From Dactylonectria macrodidyma (taxonomy: Eukaryota; Ascomycota; Sordariomycetes; Hypocreales; Nectriaceae): a stretch of 64,000 nt of DNA. The DNA lies in the NCBI GenBank assembly GCA_020744425.1, contig JAGMUV010000015.1, forward strand, positions 62,001-126,000, written 5' to 3'. Below the pieces are notes generated by a model. That model was given only the letters and a program-made list of their open reading frames with translations, was not told where the DNA came from and made no database searches. Shown here in pieces: positions 36,601-46,321 of this stretch (its first letter is position 1; every line of letters begins with the position of its first letter). Position numbers and translations under genes: made by a program.

Positions 36601-36902
36601 CAGTATCAGCAAAGGGGACAGGGCAATGGAATGATGCCACAGGGTGCACCCCACGCATTTCCAGGACAAGCCAATATGTGGCAACCAAACTTGGATAGCA
36701 CATTGCCAGAGGGTGAGAGTCCCGACAGCTGGAGCACAGGCTCGCAAGGCCAAACGGTTCCGACAACGTTGAACGTGGAGGATTGGTAAGATTAAAGCAC
36801 GGCAGTAGCTAGTGGTTCTTTGTTAACCGGTTTGGCAGGTTTCAATTCTTTGGCATTAACGGCGAGACCAACAACATCAATCTTGATATGCCCTTAGGTT
36901 AA
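33626..36902 (+). CDS. Zn2Cys6 transcription factor, cutinase transcription factor 1-beta type
   Basis: Nuclear regulator. The binuclear-cluster sequence SRACETCHARKVRCD with PCTNCVAFQIEC matches what I know of cutinase transcription factor 1-beta and its relatives linked to fatty-acid response. Six exons: 33626-33783, 33899-33923, 34092-34109, 34238-34371, 34446-36785 and 36839-36902, about 912 residues. Six cysteines near residues 60, 63, 70, 79, 82 and 89 (C-x2-C-x6-C-x8-C-x2-C-x6-C) come from three exons; two are only 25 and 18 bases long. A fungal_trans middle region follows (residues about 190-560: YFNWVHPIMPVINRTRF, GWYWEG, KRLWKRIWWTLF, RPIHINLDD). The tail is Gln/Pro-rich. The last intron makes the end WFQFFGINGETNN instead of stopping at DW. 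The exact target genes are unknown; the family call is firmer than the orthology. Confidence 0.88.
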
Positions 36903-39162
36903 GGGGAAGCAAAGCTATCGTAGAGAGGGTTACAAATCAGCAGATGAGAGATCCCTCATGTCACGCTACACAAACCAAGGCGAGGCCGAGGCCTTGTGGG
37001 ACTACTCGGAAGGAGTGTCATAACCCGTGTTTGCGTGTTCAAGACAGACGAGACTCGCATGCTGGCCACAACAAATGTCGCTGGGCCTTCATGACTCTGC
37101 AATTCTGGTAGCCGAAGCTACAGCTCTAACCCAACCCGCCCAGGAATACTGCATGTGTGGTATTGATTTCCAGGTCATGAGCAGCGGGCAGGGCGGTTTG
37201 TGCCAGTGCAACCAGCAACATTTAGATCAAGAGGGGGAATATGACAAGAAATGGCAATCATTGACCTGAGAGTGAGCATGGAGGTGGTGTGTGTGCCGTT
37301 TTCAGGGTTGGTTAGAGAGCTGTTGATATCCAATGATGAATGTGAGTGAGGAGCAAGGAAATGGGATGGCCAAGATATCACGGACTGTTCCAAGTCGGCT
37401 TTCCTAGGTTAAGGAAGCTGGCTGGCTAGATGCAAGCAGGCAATAAGAAGAGCAGGTGTCATAGTCTACATTGATTGCGGACAATAAGGGTGTGCCTCGC
37501 AGTGGGGGGTCCTCTGAGGAACTAGATCGTAACTAATTATGATGCTGCGTCCTGGATCTGGTGCGTGCAGTGAACGATTGCCCAAGCTCGGGCCCTACTA
37601 TAACTCTGATTGCGGTTAATCTCTGCACCATGGATAGTTAAACAGGGAGTCCTGCAATGTGAGTGATGATGGAAAGTTGGCCATGCTCTTGGGTTGTTGA
37701 CACTTTGAGACCACCAGGCTGGGAGAGCTTGGGCAGGTACCTATCTAGTCAAGATAGGTAGTCAAGGGAGCAATGTCATGTGGTGATGACGAAGCTTTCG
37801 CTGGTGGGGGTGAGTGACAAGAATCAACATTGAATGGAAGCTGCACCATTACTTGCGGTACAGCCGAGTACCAGAAGGGCGTCGTCATCATGCTCGGGTC
37901 GTCGGGGGCATGGATGGGGGGCCCTGAGAGTACCCGTAACGCATTCATTCCATTCATGGATGCTAGGCGATGGGCAATGGATGATGAAGAAAGGAGGTGA
38001 GGGATAGATGCTATTCTCAGGGGGTTACTCCAGCGAGCTTCAGTGGGTACAGGACGTGACAGCGGAGCAATCAGTGCAATCAGCGGCACGGAGTGGCAGT
38101 TAGCTACGGGGCGGCGTATGGGCGGGATGGAGCCCACGTCCTTATGCGTAACGTTAGAGCCTCCCAAGGCAGGCCTTGGTGGGTACAGAGGTAAGTAAGG
38201 AACTAGGGATGAGAACGAAAACCCTTAGGCATCCCAACAAGAAGACCCCCTACTCAAAGCACCAGCTTACCATGACAGGGCGGTAGGAACACTCTCCACT
38301 GGCCGACTGCAGGCGGACGACAGAGGGAGAGAGCTTGGTCAGGATACTTCCAGGTTAGGCCGTTCCTAGTTCCGCCTCCACGCGGCCTGGTTCCTCTTCG
38401 CTCGGCCTTCTCCATTGTGCACCGCGGAGGCTGCTAATCAAGCGCTTATTAGTGTGGTCCCCTGAGCTTGAGTGCTGAGCACTTGGAACTTGGGCGATTG
38501 CCGTATTTGAGTGCCAATTATTGCCAGACTTGAGCCTACTTCGTCCACTGGACAGATCCGTCGATTCCTCCTGTGACCCTGGAACCCTGGATCCTGACCA
38601 TCCCTCTATCCATCCATCCAACCACACCTCATCCCTCCATCACATCCCTCCCTCCCGCTCCGCCATTCATTGACTACCTACCAAGTTCGGAGTACCTCGA
38701 GCTGACTGAGCCAGTGGGCCGCGCTTTGATGCATTGCGCACCCTGGCCTCTCTCAGTGTCCGCCCCAAACCGCGACGACGCCGACGACACTTGACGACAC
38801 CAGCGAGACCTACGACGACACCGACATCGACAACACTCGTCATCTCCCACATCACCGCCATCGATAAGGTCACCAAGTTGTACCGTGGTGGCTACCAGCA
38901 TTGCCTCGGCTTCGTCACCGATCCTCGTTCTGGTTTCCCCCACCCCCGGTCGGCCCGCTTCGTCTTTTGACATCGACTCTGTGTCCTCTTGCTTCACCTT
39001 AACTCAACCCCTTGGATACTCCATAACAGAACTAGCGTTGGATGACGACGGCGATAACTACGACTACGATTCCGATCACTACGCCGGTCGAGGCCGTGCA
39101 CTGATGCAAAGCCGCCGCCCGACTTGCGACCTGTCATCGCTGTCGCCGAGTTGGCGGCCATC
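36903..39162. other. Spacer between the Zn2Cys6 gene and the LysM gene
   Basis: No coding gene is supported. Small frames on both strands, including one at 37745-38167 (-), have no protein family character. It holds a perfect hairpin at 37739-37759. From about 38570 it becomes C-rich with CATCCAT/CCTC runs and is probably the LysM gene's promoter and leader; a frame at 38885-39166 just before the start is probably leader sequence. Confidence 0.45.
37739..37759. repeat. 8-base perfect inverted repeat of the TACCTA class
   Basis: ACCTATCT (37739-37746) and AGATAGGT (37752-37759) are perfectly complementary around five bases. The arms carry the ACCTA word that recurs in other spacers of this window. 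Confidence 0.65.
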
Positions 39163-41022
39163 ATGACCGACTCGAGTCGCTCTGCCAGGACCTCGTCACA
39201 CCGGTCCTCGTCCGCCCTGGCGCCTCGGTCATCAGACGCCAATCCTGTCCGTCCTCGCAATCGCCGCCTCCTCAGCACTGTGGACGATGGAGTTGACTCC
39301 CGCAGCGAGCCCGACTACCGCGGCCGCAACAACTCATCTTCCACAACCCCGACCGCAAGCTACGGCCTTCTCTCAGCCTTCAGCCCCGCCAACAGCCGCG
39401 CCGCAAGCCCGCTCCGGTCTACACGTCCTGGTGCCGGCCCTCAACGGGCTGTGAGCACGGCCAACCTATCCAACTTCTTCAACGACTCGTTTTCCCAGAG
39501 CTGGGCCTCCGTCCAGGGCTTCGCCTCATCTCTCATTGGCGACGATTCCAACATACGCGGTGGGAAGTCCCAGTCCAGCACTCGTGCTAGCTCTAGGTCA
39601 GGTACCTGGGGGAAAGCCTCGTCGAACAATGCTTCAAGGAAGGGGCTCAGCGCGTGGGGCCCATCGCCCCCTCACAAGATGCCCTCAATGGATGATGTGG
39701 CGGCAGGCTCACAAGAAGAGAGGGAGGCTGCCTTGAAGGCTGCCAAGAGGGCCAGGATCCTGGAGAACCATGATGGTGTTAATGGAGGGTTAGATGTCAC
39801 AGGCAAGCATAAACGAAGGAATTCCGACGAGGCTGTGCATGAACAGCCCCAGCTCGAAGAGTACCTCGTCTACATCCACAGGGTCGAATCCAACGACAAC
39901 TATGCAGGACTCATCTTGCGGTATCAATGTAGGGAAGACGCTTTCAGGAAGGCCAACGGGCTTTGGTCTCGAGATAGCGTCCAGATGCGGAAGTGGCTCA
40001 CCATCCCAGTCGATGCTTGCGAGGTCAGAGGCCGACCTTGTGATCCACCATCATGGCACAACGGCCACGGCGTCGATCTCCTCGCCCGAACCCCAGCCGT
40101 CGATGAGCCATCAAGCTCTCAGGCACCCCACGATGACTTCTTCAGCCGACCCACAAACGGAACACCTATCGAGTCAAAAACCGGAGAGGAAGATGAAAAG
40201 CCCTGGACACATGTCCGCTGGGTCAAGATTGACTCATTCCAGCAACCCGTCGAGATCTGTCGAGTGGCCCGGAATGCCATGGGCTACTTTCCCCCTCGGC
40301 GGAAGAAGAGCATCCGCACCATTTCCACCTTTTCCACCCCCCGACAGAGCTTTGACTTATCAAGCAACCCTCCAGTTTCGGTAGAAGGGACGCCTGCTCG
40401 TCGACCGAGCTCATTGAGCCATCGGCCCCAATTCTCCAACAGCTTGTTCTCCAGCCCCGGCAAAGCAATCAGTGAGGGTGGCGAGTCACTGCCGGCCTTC
40501 ATGCGCCGGCCAGGTGGTGTGGGATCAATGGGGGTCAACGTGCGAGCACCCGGGCCGGATAAGGACTACCTCACTACATGGACTAAGAAACACATTCCGG
40601 TACTCAACATGGAAGGAATGCCCTCCATGTCGGTCATGGGGTCAGAAACAGCACAGTTTGGCTTCAGGCCGGAGTCGGCAGAACTAGTGGAGGGCCATCT
40701 TGGCGAGGGCCAGGACACGAATTCGACGATTCAACAAGGAAATGGACTAGACAAGGCCGCCGCGGCTGTCGAGACATGGTTAAGAGGCGCTCTGACGAGA
40801 AACCCGAGTTCAAGCCTGGTAGGGACCCGTGGCCAGTCAGGGGCGGAGGGCGACTTGATAGAGTTGACAGACACAGGCAGCGATGATGGGAGGCCATTTG
40901 GAGGCTCATCGACCAGCATGATGGAGGCGCTATCACTTGGTAGCAGCGGTCGAAGTGACGGAAATGGGACTGTCCGCGGTAGGACAGGAGGGTCTGGAGC
41001 CAAGGGAGGCAAGGATGATTGA
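39163..41022 (+). CDS. Intracellular LysM-domain protein
   Basis: Protein of unknown function with one LysM-like domain. It is a single exon of about 619 residues. The start at 39163 (MTDSSRSARTSS) is the first ATG of the frame. The N-terminal 200 residues are Ser/Arg-rich and disordered, with NLSNFFNDSFSQSWASVQGFASSLIGD as the one ordered-looking patch. The LysM-like segment lies at about residues 232-284: EEYLVYIHRVESNDNYAGLILRY followed by FRKANGLWSRDSVQMRKWLTIP, with the asparagine-rich turn and terminal IP typical of LysM. A second ordered block, WTHVRWVKIDSFQQPVEICRVAR, follows. No signal peptide or membrane helix is present, so it is not one of the secreted chitin-binding LysM effectors. 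It resembles the cytoplasmic LYSMD-type proteins of eukaryotes. Confidence 0.78.
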   Translation: MTDSSRSARTSSHRSSSALAPRSSDANPVRPRNRRLLSTVDDGVDSRSEPDYRGRNNSSSTTPTASYGLLSAFSPANSRAASPLRSTRPGAGPQRAVSTANLSNFFNDSFSQSWASVQGFASSLIGDDSNIRGGKSQSSTRASSRSGTWGKASSNNASRKGLSAWGPSPPHKMPSMDDVAAGSQEEREAALKAAKRARILENHDGVNGGLDVTGKHKRRNSDEAVHEQPQLEEYLVYIHRVESNDNYAGLILRYQCREDAFRKANGLWSRDSVQMRKWLTIPVDACEVRGRPCDPPSWHNGHGVDLLARTPAVDEPSSSQAPHDDFFSRPTNGTPIESKTGEEDEKPWTHVRWVKIDSFQQPVEICRVARNAMGYFPPRRKKSIRTISTFSTPRQSFDLSSNPPVSVEGTPARRPSSLSHRPQFSNSLFSSPGKAISEGGESLPAFMRRPGGVGSMGVNVRAPGPDKDYLTTWTKKHIPVLNMEGMPSMSVMGSETAQFGFRPESAELVEGHLGEGQDTNSTIQQGNGLDKAAAAVETWLRGALTRNPSSSLVGTRGQSGAEGDLIELTDTGSDDGRPFGGSSTSMMEALSLGSSGRSDGNGTVRGRTGGSGAKGGKDD

Positions 41023-41849
41023 TGGATGGATGGACGAAGTTGCAATGACGATGTAAAGAACGAAGGTCGTCAGTTGAATCCACCCAGGAGACATTCCCCA
41101 ACCATGATGGCAGCATACTTGGGTTTCCACAGTTGGAAACAGAATCACGGAGGAGCCGGAGCCGGCTTTACACCAGAGTCCGCATCACCAACCCAGCACG
41201 GCGTTTAGCAAGGATATTCGCGATTCATGGGATACTGGGGCTTGAAGAGATGGAAACCAAGATAGCTAACTAGCCACAGTATTCCTACATAGGCAGGTTA
41301 TTACTGCAGAACTTTCTTTCTTTATTTGGGCAACAGGAAAGGTGGCCCTCAACACACAATGCATTGGTAAAATGAGTAAGTACCTAGGCATGCATGCCAA
41401 CCTGCTTTGGGATCTAGAGGAAGCAGCGACAGAATAGAATTGATTCAATAGACATTAACAAGTCAGTGGGGGTGTCTTATATCAATCGTGAATAGGATAT
41501 GATATGAAACGTGTGCCTTATCTCCTATCAAGGTTGGTTGGGAGTCATGAGATATACTACGTAAGATAGGTTAACTTCAGGGGTGCCAGGCCAGCTAAGA
41601 CAGAAAACGTGACAGTTCCCACGTTATTTGCACAGCTGCTCCAGCACACGGGCAGGTTCCATGTGCTGCATGGCCCACTATGATATGGATAAGGAATTGG
41701 CATTGCCCACCTATCCACCCACCCATTCCCCGTACACATACAGACGACAGACACAGGATGATACCAGACGGCCGAGTGCCAGCCTCCAACTCCAATGCTA
41801 ATGCTCCAGTCGCACGCCCAACCGCACCAGCAGCACACCAGCCGCGCAA
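41023..41849. other. Spacer between the LysM gene and arv1
   Basis: No gene is supported. It contains the 3' region of the LysM gene and the promoter of arv1, both on the plus strand. Open frames here are short and overlap on both strands without recognisable features. Confidence 0.5.
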
Positions 41850-43012
41850 ATGCCCATCTGCATAGAGTGCCGACACCCCGTCAAGACGCTATGGACACAG
41901 TACTCGGGCGCCGGTGACAAGGCCAGCGGCCACAACATCCGCCTGACCGTCTGTCGCAAGTGCGGCCGCTTCTGCGACAAGTACGTCGAGCATGACTTTG
42001 TCGTGCTGTTTATCGACCTGGTCCTCATCAAGCCCCAGGTGAGCCTGCCCCTCGCCCCGTGTCCCTAACGCTGCTTGTCGGCTTGGGTCCCAACTTGGGG
42101 ATTGGATAACCTGCTAACGGACCGTCGCTGGGAACAGGTCTACCGCCACCTACTGCACAATACCTTGATGCGCGATGGCGATCGTCTAGATGTACGCTTT
42201 GTTCTTGCTTTCTTTGTCGTCTCCCCCTCGCATGCGCTTCAATGACGCGGCGGTGCTAACGCGTGTGTTCCAAAGCCCTCGGTCATCCGGCTAGGAATTC
42301 TATTGCTTCTATTCGACGTCTACTTGACTTGGGCGCGCCTAGAGAAGCAGATGATACCAGACGCCGTGCCTGGTGAGAGCAACTTAGGCAGGCTGGCGCA
42401 GCAACCAATTGTGTTGCAGTACTTGTTCTTCCGTGAGTGCTTCTTTCTTCTTTTTCCTTCTCGTTCCCTGCAGCCATACCCCGACCGCATCATGACAAAC
42501 TCACACTACAAACATCCATAGCTAACCACATCGTCTCCCATGTTTCAGTCGTCTTCTGCGCCCTCTCCACCGCTGCGTTCCACGTTAGCATCCGCTTCCT
42601 AACCTCGTCGTCGTTTTCACCACTCAATCTCGTCGGCATCCTCCCGCGATACTCACGACCAAACTCCGTCTCGACCGCTCTCCTCGTCTCCTCATCCACC
42701 AAGCTGTTCCCCATCCTCATGGTCGTCTGGGAATATGACGTCCCTGCCGCTGCCCGCTCCCTCGGCTGGGCCGTCGTGGCCAACAATGTCGAGGCCCTGC
42801 GCATCCTCCTCGATTGCCGATATTATACCGCCTGCCTGCTTGCCATCGCCGGGGCCGCCTCGCGCTGGGCTGTCGGTCGCGCTGTCCTTGGAGCGGCCGG
42901 ACTAGCCGACGTCGATTCCATTGGCGAGAGCAGCGTGGCCGAGGATGGCAAGGCGCTGTGGGCGTTGTTGATGTATGCCAAAGAGTGGGCCGGCCGTCTT
43001 GCTGTAGGATAA
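41850..43012 (+). CDS. ARV1: Arv1, ER lipid and sterol homeostasis protein
   Basis: ER membrane protein required for sterol distribution and, in yeast, for efficient GPI precursor assembly. Four exons, 41850-42038, 42138-42191, 42276-42432 and 42549-43012, about 287 residues. The N-terminal Arv1 homology domain is clear: MPICIECRHPVKTLWTQYS, then CRKCGRFCDKYVEHDFVVLFIDLVLIKPQVYRHLLHN, with the zinc-type cysteine pairs CxxC and CxxxC (here CRKCGRFC). Several hydrophobic helices follow. For the last exon I prefer the TTTCAG acceptor at 42548, because a GCTAAC branch point sits just upstream. An in-frame acceptor at 42521 would add nine residues. It is convergent with the V-ATPase subunit e gene. 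Confidence 0.93.
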
Positions 43013-43250
43013 TCGACTGTTAAAACCTCCATAGTCATGTCGAGCAGGCGAAGAGCAATGATGATTTGTAGAGCGTATTTCAGCAGTATAGCATAGAGTC
43101 CAACTCCGGTTGTGAACAACGCGATACCCGTGTAACAAAAAATAATGATATAGATTACAGCCATCCGTCTTTGCATCCCGCATCCATGAGCTCACCCGTA
43201 CCTAGACCATCCGTTCATGTGCATCCCCCCATCGTCTCCATCACGTCCGT

Positions 43251-43672
43251 CTATTCGAGGAAGGATTCTCGCAGGTCATTTCGTCTCGGGGCGATCAGGG
43301 GGTGGAGCTGAGCGAGGAAGGTGAGAGCCCACATGAGGTAGCAGCTCACGATGGCTAGGATGAGAGACGACCGCCACAAGCTACTCGAGACGAAAGCATT
43401 CTAGTCAGCCGGCGACATTGATGGGCGAGCCTGCAGGGCCGAGGAGGAGGGAACGAGGAGGAGAGAACTGACACTTGGTTTTCTCCCTTGGGAGCGAAGA
43501 ACCACGAGGCCGCGCACATGGCGGCAATGACGACGAGGCCGACGAAGACGGCGTACCTGCAGGCATTGAAGTCGTTGCGTTAGCCATTTTCCACGCGTCC
43601 ATACCGTGTATCTGCAGCGCTTCGAGTTGGGAGGTGCCCTGGCGGCGCGGAGGCGACGTACCCTTGAGCCAT
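43251..43672 (-). CDS. VMA9: V-type proton ATPase subunit e (Vma9)
   Basis: Small hydrophobic subunit of the membrane Vo sector of the vacuolar proton pump. Three exons, 43662-43672 (11 bases), 43473-43556 and 43251-43380, about 74 residues. The product starts MAQGYAVFVGLVVIAAM, has the family core SWFFAPKGENQ, continues with LWRSSLILAIVSCYLMWALTF, and ends AQLHPLIAPRRNDLR plus a short tail; two membrane helices are clear. Both intron phases were checked: the second donor must be GTCAGT (43472) to keep WRSS in frame. The gene is too short and split to appear as one open frame. It faces arv1 tail to tail. Confidence 0.92.
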
Positions 43673-44159
43673 GATGATGTGCAATCCCGTTTATCAGAGG
43701 TTCGTTCGCCCAGCGGGCAGGAGTCGGAGGGCTCGTTGGTCGGAGGGAACGAGTGGTGCGACGCGATGCAATAGTATGCGATATAATGGGAGCTGGTCGG
43801 ATTGTTGGAGCCTGTTCCAGTAGGTAACTACGTAAGTCCGGGTCGGGATGCATCTGCAAGTAGCATCACCTAGCAGCCAGCAACAGCTCAACCATGGGGG
43901 TGGGCTTAGTCATCCAGCGTCCAAGCTCTCCAGGCGCCATTGTCAAGTGAGCGTCCAGGGTAGCTGCCTAGGCCTCACAAATACCCGTCTGGCTTACACG
44001 CAACTACCCAGTTGTGTCGCAAGACCACTAGGTATGATATATCATGTCTGTACAAGAGAACTCGATTCAGGACAGCCATTTTGTCGATGATATGACAACG
44101 ATCCGATTTAACATTGTCTGTTCATTTATTTTTTACCCGGTTTTTCCTTCCTCGGGGCA
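43673..44159 (-). other. Spacer between the dehydrogenase gene and vma9
   Basis: On the minus strand this is the vma9 promoter and leader plus the 3' region of the dehydrogenase gene. No gene is supported. A 12-base palindrome, ATGATATATCAT, lies at 44034-44045. Confidence 0.5.
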
Positions 44160-45136
44160 TCAGGAATCGTTCTCAAACTTGAGTCCCGCTTCCTTCCTTG
44201 CAGCCCCATAAATCCCGGCCATGTCCCCCAAAGGACCAAAATGTTCCTTCAACTGTGCAAGATGCGCATCTGCTGTCTCTACGTTCCGCAGGCGTGCTCC
44301 GGCAGCTTCAGCCAGGCTCATGGCATGTCTAGCATCCTTGCGCGCCAGGTCAACGGCGAATAACGGTTCTTCTCTCTTATAGTAGTCACCGGTTCGCATC
44401 CGCGTGCTGTACGCCGCATAAGGTCCCGGGAAGATGGCTTCGACGAACTTGTGGACGGCGTCGGTTCCCAGTCCAGACTTCTCGGCCACGACGTGCGCCT
44501 CGGCGAGCTGCTCCACCATGTTAAGGATAAAGGAGTTTCCCAGCACCTTGAGCGTAAGCGCCTTGCTGTATGGCTCGTCGCTTAGGTCGATCTCGGATAC
44601 GGAAGTGACGCCGATGAACCACGGCTTAGCGCGGGCGACGCTGGCTCGCGGGCCAGCAAGCACTCCGACGAGCTGTCCTGCGTCAGCCATAGCCGGGGCA
44701 CCAAACACGGGTGCCGCGACGAACTCGGCACCCCGGGCCACGACTTCTTTGGCGACGGCTTCAGTCGTATCCGGGTGGATGGTGGAGCTCTCGATGAAGA
44801 GCTTGCCGGTGATGTCGACTTCAAGCACCGTCTTGAAGAGCTCTTGGACTGCTTCGTCGTTGGAGATACATGAGAAGATGACGTCGGCTCGGGAGATGCC
44901 ATCAGTGAGAGACTCGACTACCTCAGTCTTGCCCTCAGGCAGACTACGGCTGAAGTCTACGGTCCGCTTCGAGGAGCGATTGTAGATGAGGAGAGGAGAA
45001 TCGAGGTTGCCCTTTTCGACGATGTTTTTGCTCATTCCCTGCTCTCGATTAGGTGCTGCTGTTGGATGATGACTGGTGTCTTGCTACTTACCCTCCCCAT
45101 GTTACCGAGACCGACCCAGAGAACCTTGGGAGACAT
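44160..45136 (-). CDS. NAD(P)-dependent beta-hydroxyacid dehydrogenase (3-hydroxyisobutyrate dehydrogenase-like)
   Basis: Oxidoreductase of the 6-phosphogluconate/3-hydroxyisobutyrate dehydrogenase superfamily; substrate unknown. Two exons, 45092-45136 and 44160-45038, about 307 residues. The first exon gives MSPKVLWVGLGNMGR, the beta-alpha-beta dinucleotide fold (GLGNMG). Its completion GMSKNIVEKG starts the second exon, so the open frame alone lacks half of the Rossmann motif. Then DVIFSCISND, FIESSTIHPD (substrate-binding region) and PVFGAPAMADAGQL are typical. A conserved-looking lysine sits in LKVLGNSFILNMVEQLAEA (catalytic helix). Close relatives include glyoxylate/succinic-semialdehyde reductases, so the substrate cannot be fixed from sequence. 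It is divergent from the N-acetylglutamate synthase gene over 1.2 kb. Confidence 0.88.
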
Positions 45137-46317
45137 AGTTGAAGCTGGTGGAGACACTAAGGCAGGATATTAAGTAGCGGAAGCTGATGATAAATCGGGG
45201 TGAGGCTATCTTGGTTCTGTCTACTCCATCGATAAGTCGTTATGGTGGATGGGACTTGTACTTTATACTCCTTGACGAAATGTTGACCACAGTTGTGGGA
45301 GAAGGAGAATGTCGGGCCGAAGTCTCGGCACATCCGACGTGATGTCAATGCGGTGTCGTTATAAGTTGCTTAGAAATGCAGCTCTGGGGTAATACACCCC
45401 GGGCGACCCAGAGAGCATCTGCTCCATATGGAACTAGACATCCCGGAAGCCCCAAAAGAGGTAATCTACGTGATGGACTATACATCGAACCACGGGAACG
45501 TACCTCGCTGGATATCTTACATTGGACAAGAATCCTGAGTTGTCTAAGACAAAGTGCAGCATGGGGTAAGGATAATTTGTCACCACACGTTGACCGTAGG
45601 CACTTTATGTAACAAGATGCGCAGTGCCGTCAATTATTACCTCACGTCGTGTCAGCGCTTTGCGTGTACCCACGAGATAGTTGGAGCGGCCCATCCACGA
45701 GTTGCGGGATGGTCCCGAACAGGTATCCAACTACCCTGGACAACCCCGCCATGCATCCGTGGCATCGCCGATACGGCCGAGTGTTCCTCTTGCGGAGCCC
45801 ATACCCCCAAGATTGTAGTCATGACACCGTTTAGTGCTCACCATGGCGCTCTTCTAGCACCTTTCTAGAGCCTAGCCCTGCATTAATTTCTCAAACAGAC
45901 CCGTGTCGACCCGTTCGCCCGCGGGGGACGGAGTGGCGTTTCTGCTTTCTGCTCTTTGCAGGGGCGAAACCGGCGCTGGAGCTTGGCTTATCAGCTTATC
46001 GATCGCCCGAAAACCTAAGCCTGAGTCTCGATGCCCCTCCACCACAGCTTTTGCTCGCCTGGGCTACCTACCTATTGACTCACGACCCTGGCGGTCACAG
46101 CTGCGTCCCCCCACATGCTACAACCTTTGACCCTCCTCGGCTTCAGACTCTGCTTCCTCCGCCAGCAATGTTCTTCAGCTAACAGTCATCTCTCCCTCGG
46201 CCGCAGCACACAACAGCCTCTCCTCCATCGGTCTTCGGGGTTGCTCTTCGAAAAATCAAATTTTGGTGACTTCGGTCGGTTGCTGAGTGAGCCCGGAATG
46301 CGTCATCGTCCTCCACC
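45137..46317. other. Divergent promoter region of the dehydrogenase gene and N-acetylglutamate synthase
   Basis: No gene is supported, although several short frames exist, including one at 46115-46321 that runs into the next gene's start. The right half contains the TGACTCA element. Confidence 0.5.
46076..46082 (+). promoter_or_regulatory. TGACTCA general amino-acid control element
   Basis: An exact TGACTCA, the consensus site of Gcn4/CPC1-type bZIP activators, lies 242 bases before the N-acetylglutamate synthase ATG. Arginine-biosynthesis genes are classic targets of this cross-pathway control, so the site fits its context well. Its use is inferred. Confidence 0.65.
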
Positions 46318-46321
46318 ATGA
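46298..46321 (+). promoter_or_regulatory. Short uORF overlapping the N-acetylglutamate synthase start codon
   Basis: An ATG at 46298 opens a seven-codon frame (MRHRPPP) whose TGA at 46319-46321 overlaps the main ATG at 46318 as ATGA. The same frame is open upstream to an earlier ATG at 46115. Such an arrangement lowers or couples initiation at the main start if the ATG is in the mature leader, which I cannot see. Confidence 0.5.

Noticed and set aside
37745..38167. 140-codon minus-strand frame as a gene
   Set aside because: Its composition is Pro/Ser-rich without a domain, and no splice partners extend it into a credible protein.
29813..46317. Secondary-metabolite or effector gene cluster
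   Set aside because: No polyketide synthase, NRPS, terpene cyclase, P450 or secreted small cysteine-rich protein is present. The single dehydrogenase and the Zn2Cys6 factor are far apart.
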